In this document: positions 21,021 to 32,800 of the stretch, piece by piece
Layout: every line of letters starts with the position of its first letter
Numbering within the stretch: the stretch's first letter is position 1
NCBI GenBank assembly: GCA_007258455.2
Contig: VDFB02358134.1
Span: forward strand, 216,055,565-216,119,564
Reading direction: 5' to 3'
Origin: Sequoia sempervirens
Taxonomy: Eukaryota; Streptophyta; Pinopsida; Cupressales; Cupressaceae
DNA: 64,000 nucleotides
Program-made: the position numbers and the translations under genes
Notes under the pieces: generated by a model
Told to the model about the DNA's origin: nothing
Databases searched by the model: none
What the model saw: only the letters and a program-made list of their open reading frames with translations

Positions 21021-22200
21021 TATAATATCCCCTTAAAATTAATTTCAAATCTGCAATAATGATTTTTCTCATACATCCAAAATATGAAATCGAGTAAAAT
21101 GAAATTGCAACATAAACTCTGATTTTTGATTTTTCAATGATTTTTTTGATAAATGAAACTCCTTGCTGCAATACAACATCTTTTTGACATTAATATGTTT
21201 TCATTTACAACAGAAAACAATACCCACAACTTGTTGCAAATTAAATCAGATTTAAGAAATTGAGTATCTAAGAAATTACTTCAAAACACCATTAAATAAC
21301 CAGAAACTTGATGCAACCAAAAGAGAATGTATTTTATTGATTTTTAACATGATAATACATTATTATTAATATCTCATAAATATTATAATAGTAATATACA
21401 TCTGCTACAACTATGCTCAAAATAGAGAGCAAATATGAAGCCCAAACACATACTAAACCAAACCCAACTTGCAAGGAAACTCTCTAAACTCCACACAAGG
21501 TTTATTATGATAAAATATCAGAAAATACCATGAAATATCAGAAAACCCACGTACACAAATATTTCATTAATATGTGAAACAAATAAATCATTCAAACCCA
21601 AAAAATCACACTTCCACCTGCATCAAAATCCAAAATATTGAAATAAACTTCAACTATTCAGCACATTGGCAATTCCTGTTTGAAATTCTACCAGAACCCA
21701 TGCCTTCAAGCCTCAATCTCTTTGGTTTACAAGCCTCAGATATTCTTTATTCTTTGGTTTCCTAGCCTCAGAAGAATACAAAAACCCGTGAAGGAAAATA
21801 TGCAGGAATAATTCCAAAAAAGTAATAAATTGTATTTTATATGAGTTTCCTTCTTCAAGAAGCTTCTTGAACACCAAAAATTAATTCCAAGGTGGAAGGA
21901 ATCTTTCCTCTCATGATTTTGTAACTCTTTTTCCAAAATTGCCTCCAATAAATTAGCCATTTCTCAAAAACATTTTCTTTTATGACAGCTATTGTCAAAA
22001 GCAATTAAGTCCAATTTTTTATCCAAAACATGCTCCAACATAAATTAAAAATAAATATTAATTTATCCCCCAAAATTGATTTACTAATTTTTTCATGCAA
22101 CTCTAAATTACCTGATTTATCTGCATCTCCTGATTGGCAACTTTGAAAACCAAGTTTACTAAAAATAGTAACTGTTATTTTTAGAAAAGGGGACATTACA
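21021..22200 (-). mobile_element. Solo LTR, minus strand, 1180 bases
   Basis: The termini TATAATATCCCC and GGGGACATTACA are inverted repeats with two mismatches. Read on the minus strand the LTR starts TGTAATGTCCCC. A broken reading frame is continuous across it when it is removed. A target duplication is not clean (TTTGC against TTTTC). The interior is AT-rich without coding sequence. Confidence 0.6.
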
Positions 22201-23057
22201 TTTTCCCAGTTATTACAAATTCCAATGCAACATGGGAAAGTAGATATGGAAAAGATGTCCCCCTTGTACATGTTATATCTAGGAGATGCATTCCACACCT
22301 CCTCTAGAAAAGAAATTTTAGAAACACATCAAAAGAGTGTGGAGCTGATAGATGAAGTAGTGAAGGTGTTGCAGGAGAGTATTCTCAGTGTAAGTATTGA
22401 TAATTCTTTATCTGGTGCACACAATTTGAAACTTTTACATGATTCTTTTAAAGAGTATTCTAGTGGCCTTAAGAGAAGTTAGAGAAGGAGGTCAATAAGA
22501 AGGTGAATGATAGAAGGTTGGAAAAAATAATAGATAAATGTGCCATTGCACATGGAAAATTATATAAAATCCTGAAAGAGGTGTAGAATTTTGTCGAAGA
22601 GGTCAAGGATTTATTTTAGTTTTTCTTGAAGTGGCCTAGCTCCACCAAAAACATAAAGGTTGAGATGGATTCCATTGAGGCACAAATTGACAAGGCATCT
22701 AGTGCATATGATCTAAGAAATTATGTAGATGGATCTACAAGATTAGCAATTGAAAATTTTCATGAACATTTATTCCAAATACAAGAATAGAAGGAAAAGA
22801 TTATAGTGCAGTTTGGATAGTTTAGAGACCTAGTGACTGCAAAGTTCACATGTATATCTAGTGCTCTGATTAATACAGAGAAATCAATGATGTTGAATCC
22901 AATACCTAGTACTCTAGATGATGGAGAAGAAATACTCATGGAGTTTGAGACTATGAACCACATTCTTGGACTAGTAAAGAAAGGTTGGGAAGATAGTAAG
23001 AAAGATTAGGAGGCACCCCTTGCAAAATTGCAAGTGTTATACACTTCTTCCGATTGA
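22201..23057 (+). pseudogene. Coiled-coil-like ORF at the 3' end of a Sirevirus-type Copia element, broken
   Basis: An open plus-strand stretch of about 85 codons (MEKMSPLYMLYLGDAF...) is followed, through one frameshift and several stops, by about 190 more codons of helix-rich sequence (EMDSIEAQIDKASSAYDLRNY, TMNHILGLVKKGWED), ending at TGA 23055-23057. Heptad-like Leu/Ile spacing suggests a coiled coil. It lies just upstream of multiple purine tracts and a Copia LTR, where Sirevirus-type elements may carry an extra ORF. No known domain is recognised. It may be the C-terminal part of the ORF begun at 938. Confidence 0.5.
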
Positions 23058-23394
23058 TCTGTATATATTTATTTTCTATTTATGCATTTCATATTTTGTT
23101 GTATATATGCGGAAGATAGTAGTGCAAGTTTTTGATGGATAACACTGTTAGGGGGAGTTGGTTAGATTTTTGAAGGAATCTGTTACTCTTATATATATAT
23201 ATATGAAAGGGGGAGAAGGAAAAAGAAGAGCAAGTATATGTGAATGATGTTAAAGGGGAGCAAAGAACAGGAAATATGCATGCACCCTTTACCATTGATG
23301 TCAAAGAGGGAGAAATTTTTTGTTGAGGAGAGTAGTTTGGAGAATGCATGGAGAAGAATTGATGCATGGTTCCATCAATAACAAAGGGGGAGAT
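23058..23394 (+). other. Sirevirus-type 3' untranslated region with repeated polypurine tracts
   Basis: Purine tracts TTAGGGGGAG (about 23149), GAAAGGGGGAGAAGG (about 23206), AAAGAGGGAGAAA (about 23302) and CAAAGGGGGAGAT (about 23382) occur in series. The last sits directly before the LTR. Multiple tracts are a known mark of Sireviruses. A TA microsatellite lies at about 23192. Confidence 0.75.
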
Positions 23395-24745
23395 TGTTGG
23401 AAGTTTGAGGAGATTGTCTATGATATGGCTATTGGCAACATGAGCATGGGAACATGAGCATATATACTATTGTCATTTATGTCAACATTTTTGTTTTATT
23501 GGTGAAGCATGAGTGAGTATGGAGATGGTAATTCAACATATATATGTAGATGTTTTGCTCTAGTGTAAGGTAGATATGTTGGTTATATGGATAAGTGTCA
23601 GAACATAGTTTTTAAGTGTACAAAGCATCAGTTTTCTAGTTTGCATTTGTTTGTCTTGAAGTATTTTGGTCTACAGTTCTAAGGTATAAATGGTGTGTGT
23701 TTGAGGAAATTAAATCAAAATTTTCATGTCCTTATGTCCTCTAGTGCAAAAGTTATGATTGACAGAATATCAAGTTTTCTAGTGACAATTTAACCAATAT
23801 AAAGTGCATATTTGGATTGTTTCGCATCCCATTATAGAAGCATATTTGGTTATGTGGGAGTTTTTATAGGTGTTATCAGGATGTTTATTTCAAGTGTGTG
23901 TGTTTTAGAGGTCCACATGTTAGTTTTTGGATAATCAGTTAGTGTATTTTAGTGTTGTCTCACTAGCGGTTTCAACCTGACAAAGTTTGGAGTCATGCGA
24001 AGTTAAAATAAGTGTTGATCAGTTATGTGGGAGCTTTTATAGGTCCATTCCAACCTATTTGGATGTATTACAAGTTTTTTTGTTCTTTTAAAAATGTGTA
24101 TGGTTTGATCTTGACCCGACAAGTTATTGTTTTGCATGCTACATCTAATTAGGTTGACCTAATTGACGTTGTAGGTGGTTGTGAATGAAATGGATGTAAG
24201 TGTAAGATCATTTTGGTATTGGAGAGTGATGAGGATGATGATTAAGTTGTGTGTGTGAATTACTAGTAATTAGAGTGTGAATGTGATGTGAATGAAGATC
24301 AAAATAAAGTGTTAGAGCAGATTAGTATGAAGTGTGTTGCTTCAGTGTTTTGAGTTTCAATGGAACTACATTTTTTGCTTATTATAGATGCATTTTTAGC
24401 AATTTAGATCTTGGCAGTGTGTCACCCCTTTTTCTTTTATCTTTCTTTCTTTTTATGGGTATTGAGTCCACCAGATAGTGAGTCCACCTGGTAGTGATCC
24501 TTTTTATAACATCTTGTAACCAGTTATAATATATTGTGAGCTAATCCTCGCCATGTTTTTTCCCTTTATTAGGTTTTCCACATAAATATCTAGTGTTCAT
24601 GTGTTATGTAATTTGATGATTACTTTCATGGTTTCTTTCCTTATTGCAATTTGAATATGATGTGTGGAATGAATGCTTAAATGTTTAAATGGTTTTAGAT
24701 AATACTGATTCACTCCCCCCCCCTCAGTATTTCAGGTGTTCAACA
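23395..24745 (+). repeat. Copia (Sirevirus-like) 3' LTR
   Basis: It starts TGTTGGAAG after the polypurine tract and ends TTCAACA at 24745, with the C-loop hairpin at 24701-24731 close to the end. Directly beyond it minus-strand Copia coding sequence begins, so this element inserted into that one. No 5' LTR partner is in the window. Confidence 0.75.
24701..24731 (+). repeat. LTR-end hairpin with C-rich loop, copy b
   Basis: Arms AATACTGA and TCAGTATT (8 of 8 paired) around a loop starting TTCACTCCCC. The loop matches copies at 7762-7792 and 27232-27253 while the arms differ. Confidence 0.85.
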
Positions 24746-25548
24746 CTTTTCTAGAGCTTCTTTCACTTCAATTTTCATCTCTTTTTCTTTCTCTTCATAT
24801 TTTTATTCTTCATGACAAGGGGGTTCATAAGATTCATATCCTTCTATCAACACAGAAATCTGGTGTGGTTCTTCATCCACTTTGACTCTTGCACTTTCAA
24901 TAATCTTCTTCAACCTTTTATTGTAGCACTGATATGCTTTGGTCTTTCTAGAGTATCCAAGGAAGATTCCTTCATCAGATCTTGCACCAAACTTTCCTAA
25001 TTTTTTATTCATCTCTCATGATATAGAATTTACTTCTAAACACTCTAAAATATTTCACAATAGGAGGTTTACCATACCATAACTCATAAGGAGTCTTTGA
25101 AATATTCACTCTTTCTTGTCCTCTATTAAGTATGTATACTACAATATGAATAGCTTCTATCCAATAGACATCCAATATATTTTCTTCTTTCATCATAGTC
25201 TGTGTTTCCTCTTGAATTGTTCTATTCTTCCTCTCCATAACTCCATTCTATTGAGGAGTTCTAGGGGGTGATAATTGTCTCTTTATTCCATGATCTTCAT
25301 AAAAAATATTACTCATTTCAAGTAAATTCACCACCCAGATCTCAAACACTTGATTTTTAGATCCATTTCATTCTCAACCATAGATTTAAAAGCCTTAAAA
25401 TTATCTAGAGCTTATGATTTCTCTTTGAGAAATATTACCCAAGTCATTCTATAATAATCATCAATCAAAAATATAAAATATTTGTCACCATGAGAGCTTC
25501 TTATTCTAGTAGGTCCACATAGGTTTGTATGCACCAACTCCAAAGGTC
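24746..25548 (-). pseudogene. Copia integrase remnant
   Basis: Minus-strand pieces show the integrase core end and the region after it. RKNRTIQEETQTMM and ISKTPYELWYGKPP are the classic Copia integrase positions (conserved Glu region and TPYELW motif). GIFLGYSRKTKAYQCYN is the following GYS/KAY motif. The upstream catalytic core (25250-25548) is full of stops. The reading frame ends at 24746 where the plus-strand Copia LTR abuts. Reverse transcriptase and RNase H, expected next, are missing. Confidence 0.8.
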
Positions 25549-26095
25549 CTACGGTAGAATATTCTTTAGTCTTGAACCTCTACTTTGTCTGATTCCAAAC
25601 TGATATTCCTTGCAGATTGCATTGATAGGCTTTATAATCCTTGACAAATCTCTCATAGAATTAGTAGATTTGATCTTCACTAGGTTATCAAAATTGATGT
25701 GACCCATTCTTATATTCCATAGCCAAATTTTATTAATTTGAGACATAAAGCACTTAACACCACCACCTTTGAGTTTATTAACATTAAATTTTGTCATTAT
25801 TCTTGTAGCAACCAAAGTTTTAGATCTTCTTTTTTGGATTTCACAACCATCATCCTGAAACACCAAATTGTATCCTTTGCTACATATTTTTCCTACACTA
25901 ATAAGATTATGTTGGAGACCCTTGACATAAATAACATCATCCTTTTTATGCTTATCATCAAAATTAATTGAACCTTTTCCACAGATCTTAGCAGATGTAT
26001 CATCACCAAACTTAACAAGACCACCATCATACTTTTGAAGTTTAAAAATTATTCTTATCACCTGTCATATGATTTGAGCATCCACTATCAATTAT
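25549..26095 (-). pseudogene. Copia protease and GAG-pre-integrase region
   Basis: Near 26090-26060 the minus strand shows a Cys-Ser-Asn-His-Met-Thr-Gly stretch, the signature just after the Copia protease active site. Next comes VIYVKGLQHNLISVGKICSKGYNLVF (DVxYVxGLxxNLLSVGQL type), then the pre-integrase zinc finger with LWNIRMGHINFDNL, where His is kept, and NAICKEYQFG where the second Cys pair has decayed to Cys...Tyr. About 170 codons are open in one frame. It lies between gag and integrase. Confidence 0.8.
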
Positions 26096-27157
26096 CTAGT
26101 AATTCTTCTCCTCTCTTGCATGAGAAGCAGACACCATAGTTCCTTCAATATTTTGACCTATTTCTAGAGCATTTTCCTTCACACATATTTTAGGATTAGT
26201 AAAATTAGTTCCAACATTTAAAGCCACAAACAAGAATTCATCACTATCATCATTAAGATAGTCTGATTCCTCATTATTAGATACACCATTGTCTTTTTCA
26301 ACATAGTAACCCTTCTTAACTGATTTACCTTTATGATCCTTTTTTTTCATTTGTAACTTTGATTGGATATTTAGAAGCATAATGACCTATGTTTCCACAA
26401 TTGAAACACTTAAAGGGTAACTTACCTTTGTATTTACCAGTGCCATATTTCAATCTCATTATAAAACTTGCTTCCACCTCATCAAGATCATCCAAATCTG
26501 ATTCATCACCCTTCTTTGTCTTACTAACTTTAAAGGAAGTTTATTTATTTGTAACATCTTTACCAAACTCTCTCAATTCAAAATAAAGTAAAGAACCAAA
26601 CATCTAATCTCTAGAATATTGATCTAAATCTTGAGCTTCCTCAATAGAAAAAAAATTAGAACTATATAATTTAGGAAGAGTTCTTAATACCTTTTTCACA
26701 ACTTCACTTTCTTCTAGTTTACCACCAAGATCATTGATGGCATTAACAACTTCATCCACTTTGAGCATGTAGGTTGTAATTTATTCATCTTCTGACATCC
26801 TTAGGTTTTCAAATTTGGCTTTGTATTTTTGCACCTTTGCTTACTTGACCTTATCATCTCCTTCATAAATGCTCTACAATTTTACTCATACCTCTTTAGC
26901 AATTTTAAGACTTATCATTTTTCCAAGTTTAGAATTAGAAAGACCACTCAGGATAGCATTTCTTACTTTTCCATTATTCTCATAATCTTTGATCTCATCA
27001 TCACTTGTCGGACCAATAGTTGGCATAGAATATCCAATTTCAATTGAACTCCAAACACCAAAACCTAGAGAAACAAGAAATGATTCCATATGGCTTTCTA
27101 GTAAGCATAATTCATTTTGTCAAACATAGGAGCTTTGACACCCTTCTTGCGTGCCAT
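26096..27157 (-). pseudogene. Copia gag (UBN2-type) remnant
   Basis: The ATG on the minus strand is at 27157 (MARKKGVKAPMFDKMNY). Recognisable gag motifs follow, such as KVRNAILSGLSNSKLGKMISLKIAKEVW and, in another frame, a KVLRTLPKLYSS stretch. The zinc knuckle near 26410-26370 reads CFNCGNIGHYASKY, so the last Cys of CX2CX4HX4C is replaced by Tyr. Acidic linkers follow. Frameshifts and stops make it non-functional. Confidence 0.8.
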
Positions 27158-27194
27158 CTGGATCTACCTCAAGAGGTTAAGCTTCTTCCACAAA

Positions 27195-27212
27195 ACCATT
27201 ACTTGAATACCA
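27195..27212 (-). other. Degraded Copia primer binding site
   Basis: On the minus strand TTGGTATTCAAG follows the LTR end. It resembles the usual TGGTATCAGAGC initiator-Met PBS with changes. Confidence 0.65.
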
Positions 27213-27214
27213 AT

Positions 27215-28825
27215 TGTTTGACACACAAGAAAACTGAGAAGGGTGAATCAGTTGTACATTAAAACATCAAACCCTTATTAACTTTTAGATCTTCATTAAG
27301 CATCAATAGAAAGTAAACATATGAAATATCAACACAATAACACCATACACAAGAGAACACCAAATTTATGTGGAAAACTATAATTAGGGAAAACCGCAAT
27401 GAGGATTAGATCACATATATATGAATAACAACACCAATACAATAGGATTACTACCCAAAAGAGAAGAAAGTCTCATTACCAAGGGCTCACTACCCAAAGG
27501 ATTCACTATTTAGAAGAAAGAAGAAAGAAGAAAGGAAGAAGACTATTATAGAGAGATTCACTATCTTAGAGAAATAGGAAAAAAACACCACTACAACTTT
27601 GCACCATCCACAACCTTTGGCTCACTGCCTCCAACAACTTCAGGAACACTGAAAATATAGACACATTCTACTCACTGCATCTGAAGTCATAGGAATTTAA
27701 GCTCACACTCAGATCACCACACTTGATTACATTCACGTCTCTTAACACCTTTACACTTGCCACACTTATCTCCAAAAAATCACCTTGTATTTATACCATT
27801 TGTAAACTAAATAATTTTAATTGGGTCAGTCTCAGTGAAACGTATGCACCTCAAATGTGCAACACCAAATAGGTCAGCAATAAACACTTTTATGGTGGAA
27901 ATAAGTGAAGGTAGACCACACCAAAGGTTAACTAGGACCCAAATCTACATCGACACACTTCACCACACTTCTACAAACAACAAACAACCTCTACAATTAG
28001 CGCTAGCATTTTAGGTCATCTAAACCTACACTAACACTAAAAAGCAACCACATACACATCTCTCCAGGTCCAAAAAACACCACACAGACCATGTAGAAGC
28101 ACTCCACAACATTCCAAAATATTCCACATCATCAAAATATCCAGAACCACTACTACTACCACTAGAACCAAGCTTACAAAGCAACTCAAAACTCAACACT
28201 CCAAGGGAAGGTAGGTATAAAAAATATTGGCACATTCCCAAATCTGCAAGACAAGAAACAACAACATGGAGAAATGTGAAGCAATTCCATTTTTCCCAAA
28301 CAACCTTCTTCATAGGAAAACACGTTGTCAAACACAACTTCCACTACCACACAATCCATAACCTAAAATTTTGGATATAACACTTTTGAACACATTTGAT
28401 CATCACATCCAAATAACACAAGAATATCTTCAACCATGAAGAAATTTGGAGCATAACACTGAACACACCTCTATCACCATGCACACTCTTTTATCCAAAT
28501 TTTCTCAAAAGCACTTGGAAACCAAGTGAACCAACTACATCAAAAACACCACAAACATCCCCTCAAAATATCTATAACACCTGAAAAAATTTCTCAATAC
28601 CATAAACACTTTTCAATATAACCAAAATATAGATGACAACATAGTGCAACCCTCTCTAAAAACTCCAACAATCTCCACACACTAGGGATTGACATCAATG
28701 TGACATCAAACCACAACATGTCTACACTAGCACCAACACTGACAACATTAATGAAAACACCAACACTTTCCAAAAATATCCATACTATTGACATCAATGA
28801 CCACATCATTATCATACTTTCAACA
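27215..28825 (-). repeat. 5' LTR of the minus-strand Copia element (1611 bases)
   Basis: On the minus strand it starts TGTTGAAAGT (28825) and ends GTCAAACA (27215) before the PBS. The start resembles that of the LTR at 23395. It inserted into a minus-strand Tat integrase, which resumes at 28831. The interior carries only chance ORFs. Confidence 0.75.
27232..27253 (-). repeat. LTR-end hairpin with C-rich loop, copy c
   Basis: On the minus strand the arms AACTGA and TCAGTT enclose TTCACCCTTC, the third version of the conserved loop. Confidence 0.8.
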
Positions 28826-28830
28826 ATAAG

Positions 28831-29500
28831 AGAGTTGAGTGTGCTAATCCTTGTTATGTTTACTAATTGTTTTACATAAGCTTTGTTTAATTGTTTTGTT
28901 TGTTGCTTTTGCTTGACCATTATATTGTGGGTAATAAGGTGTGGTAAAATGATGTTGAATGTGAATTTTTTTCAAAAATTTCTTCACTTCATTATTCTTA
29001 AATGGTGTCGCATTATCTAAAACTAAAGTGGAAGGAAGACCAAATCGATTAATAATGTTTTCCAAGATAAAATGATAGATTACATTAGTAGTCATGGAGC
29101 GAAGAGGAATTTCCTCTACCCATTTCATGAAATAATCTGTAGCAATGATTATAAATGTATGTCCTGAAGAAGAATAAGGAGAAATATTTCCAATAAGATC
29201 CTAACCCCACATTGAAAATGGCCAAATAGGAAATTGGCCTTGAAGTTCAGAAGTAGGAGTGTGAATCGAATTGTTATGCTCTTGAAATTTATGACATTTC
29301 TTAACATGATCAAAGTGATCTTGTTCCATGTTTTTCCAATAATATCCTATGTAGATTAAATTTTGAACTAACAATATTCCTCTGAAATGGCCCCCACAAG
29401 TACCTACATGAGCTTCTTCAAGGGCTATAGGGATTTCAGATTGTTTAAGGCATCTAAGAAATAGACGATTAAATGACCACCTATATAATACATCTTCCAT
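28831..29500 (-). pseudogene. Tat integrase fragment
   Basis: The minus strand first shows the zinc-binding region: HVGTCGGHFRG, then GYYWKNMEQD and KKCHKFQEHNN. The core follows with DLIGN (about 29190), YFMKWVE, VLDNATPFKNNE, YYPQYNGQAKATNK. The Glu of the NGQxE position is Lys here, so the catalytic triad is broken. A few stops separate the parts. The segment ends where the Copia LTR (28825) was inserted. It closely resembles the integrase at 56300-57000. Confidence 0.85.
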
Positions 29501-29890
29501 GATTATGTATCGAGTTGTAAGTTTCTAAACACGAGATCTAGTGTTCTTGGTAGTTGGTTCAAGAAAGGTACCTTCTTTCAGATAATTGAATATCAATGTA
29601 TACCATTCACTAGAGGCTTCAATATTGGTAACTAATGTTTCCTTCATATTTTCATTTATTGATGGTTTTGTGAGAGTGTGGATAATGAATGTGAAGTTCG
29701 TGGAAGAAACTTCAAGAGAAACAAGGGAAACAACACTTGCCATTGCATATACATGTAGATTATCCTTTCATGGAACATTGTCAATAGTGTGTGATTCAAA
29801 AAACTCTAGAAACGTCATTTTGAGGTCTTTGTATTGTGATAATTGTTATCAATTTTTCACAACAACTCAAATTGACAGAGTTGATTAATT
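29501..29890 (-). pseudogene. End of Tat archaeal-type RNase H and linker to integrase
   Basis: The minus strand reads SQYKDLKM..FLEFFES.TIDNVPWKDNLHVYAMASVVSLVS in pieces, matching the end of the second RNase H at 55960-56070. A linker ending YNYLKEGTFLEP follows. Homology fades near 29885, where the fragment is cut. Confidence 0.65.
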
Positions 29891-32800
29891 CAAGTTCATT
29901 TTAAGGTGGAAAATTTTCAATTCATTTATGTAGTTTCTTAAACCATTGAATGTATTCGAGTTTAGAAGAGCTGTTTAGTTTAAGTGTGCAATGTGTTTCA
30001 GTTTTCCATTCATGATTTACAACATAAGAGGTTGCATGAGATATAAAGAAAAGTGCTTTCATTTTGTATTGATTTATCCATTCCATAATGTTTCATACAT
30101 TTTTGAAAAAGAAAGGTACATAATTGAACAAGATTGCACTAATGTTGTTTTCATATTCATTGGGATGGAAAGGAAGATCAAGTGTCCCACACAAGCCATG
30201 GGAATACCTGAGTCAATAGAACACAAGTAATGCACTATGCTACTAAAGATAAAAGAAAGAAAGGAACACATAAGAAGAAACATAGCAGTCATTTCCTAAG
30301 GTTTCTTCAAGTTGTCTTTGTTGTTGTTTCTCCCTCCTTGCTCATGTTCTCCAAGTGAACCTGTATATGATTGAGAAAGCTTTGTTAGAGCTCGGGTTAT
30401 GAATCCTCCTATATGATCTATCAATAGTAATATAGAACATTGCTTGTGGTGCATTGAATCAGTTAATGAAATGCCAAAAGTGTGAAAAAGGAACAAAAGA
30501 GATGAAACATCATAGGAACATTGAAATTATTTGTTTTTTAATCGAACGTGTTTTTTCACTATGGAGGTATAGGAAAATTCATGTTGTTGATATGCTTTGA
30601 AGACATAATAGCATGTGGTGTGAAAATTGGCTCCCACAAGGGTTGAGCTTAGGATGTTGCCCCTTGATTTCAAGAGGGGCTTTAAGGAAATAGACACATT
30701 CACAGTGTCAAGATGGACCATTCAACTAAAGGATAAGCTCATAAAGCAATACAAGAAAGGTTGATTCATTACCCATACATGACCATCAAATTCAAAATGC
30801 AAAGTGAAGATGAAGATCACATATGAGCAAGGAATCTTTCTCAAATGCTCAAATTATGTAAAACAAAAATGCACTATCTTTTCATCAGATATTTATGTTT
30901 GCATGAAAATGTTTCAAGTTCTAAGTGCTGCTACAACATTACATTACTGCCATGTTTCATTAACATGATGTTCACATTGATAGGGTAGCAAGTGATTCAT
31001 TTCCCTAGAATGATAGTGAACAGGCATACACAATGCCAAACTACAAATAAAGAGTGGCAACTGAAGCAATTGGAGAAGCTTCAAAGCATCATCATCAAGT
31101 GTCACTTATTTAAAAATCTTCCACACATTAAAGATCAAGGATCATACCAACTATAGCTATCCAAGGAAAGATAAAAATGCATGAAGAGTGCAAAGAAGAC
31201 ATTGTTTCTATCAAGCAATGGAGGTACAAGTGGTTGCAAATGAAATATGAAAGCCAAGGGATGAAGGGGAAACAAGCTATTGTAAATTGTGGATACAGTG
31301 CACAAAAGGTTTGAGTTGAATGAAGCAAACAACAACATCACTAAAGTGAATTTAAGCATGGAACTCAAGTTCAGTTGCATTACATTGTTCTATATGAATG
31401 AAACTGTGGTAAAGAGTGAAAAATTTAAGTACATTTTTTGAATGCAAAAGAGTTTCAACCTACAGTATCAAAGCTTCAAAGTGCTCATAAATAAATGGTT
31501 ACAAACAACAATGGGATTGTCATGACCTACAAATGCATCACGTTGGCCGAATACAAGCATTGCAAGAAGTAAATAAATAGAATAGAGGCATCACCATTAA
31601 AGCTACCATTGCTCATGCAATGCATTTAGGTGTAAGTGGAGAGTTTTTCTATGTGTGTTTCATACAGCAAGAGAATGAAAATAAGATGCAGCCATATGTA
31701 ACCATATATATTTCTAAATGGGAAACAAGTAATAAATGGCCAGTGTATGCATTCAAAAGCCATGATAGTAAAGAATACTAATGCTAAAGGAGCTGCATTG
31801 TTTTATTTTTGAAAACAAATGGTGGAACTGAAAGAATGCAGGCACATAACAAAAGAAAATGATTATTTGTGTTGAGGAAATACAAATGGAAAATACCCAG
31901 CAAGTTCCTTTGAAAGGAAAGCCCCATTGGAGCAAAATGGTATTTCTGGAAACAAAGAGAAAAATAAGCTATAGTTATATGCATGAAGAAGATGAAGCCA
32001 TTTTGTTTTTCAAAAGAAAATGGACAAATGCTATGAAGCTAGGATTTTCAAAATAAAATGAACAATAATGTTTTCTCATTCAAAAATGCAAAACCTAGAA
32101 AAGTTTGAAGCCTTAGCCTTGCTCAAAGAGGAATTTGTTTTTATTTCATTTCAAGAAAAAATGAAGAACAATACTATATTCTGCATATATAGAAAATGGA
32201 AAAGAGTTCTAAGTTACACAAAGTTCTAAAAGAAAACCCAGTTTGTATTCTTGTAACCACGGCTTGGGAGAGGAATTCTTCTTCATAGAAGTACAAACCC
32301 ACTTGGGTTTTGTTCCAAATGATTCAAATACGAAGTAATATTAAAAGGGTTCGAGCTTGTGTAAGTTCCTGAGCTCTTAGAAAATTGGAGCAACATGAAT
32401 GGTTGTGGCCATGGAGGGTTTTAGAAACCCATAAAATGGAAAAAGAATGCATAAAGTGTTTTCCATCACAAATTTCTTCTTTTTTCTATCATGGTTCAAT
32501 CCCAAAACCAATTTTTTTGTAGAAAATGAATAAAATAAACATGGTATGGTCGTGGCCTATGTAGAGGAGTGAACATTTTGTTCTTTTTCCACATAGAAGA
32601 CTACCTTTTTCTTTTAAATAATGCTCGAATCGAGCTTATTTAAGATGGAAATGCACAAGAATGAGAACATAAAGCTTACCCTAGTGTTTGTGTGAAGAGG
32701 AAAACACCAAAAGCCCACACACCATGTCTTTCATAAACTCAAATTCAAGCTCTCCATCATGGCTCGAAGTAGAGGATTCAATAGAGAAAAGAAGCACAAG

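Noticed and set aside
30527..30721. LTR edge or short ORF near 30638 resembling the end of the Element 1 LTR
   Set aside because: Only about 16 bases match (GAAAATTGGCTCC), no purine tract and no partner end were found.
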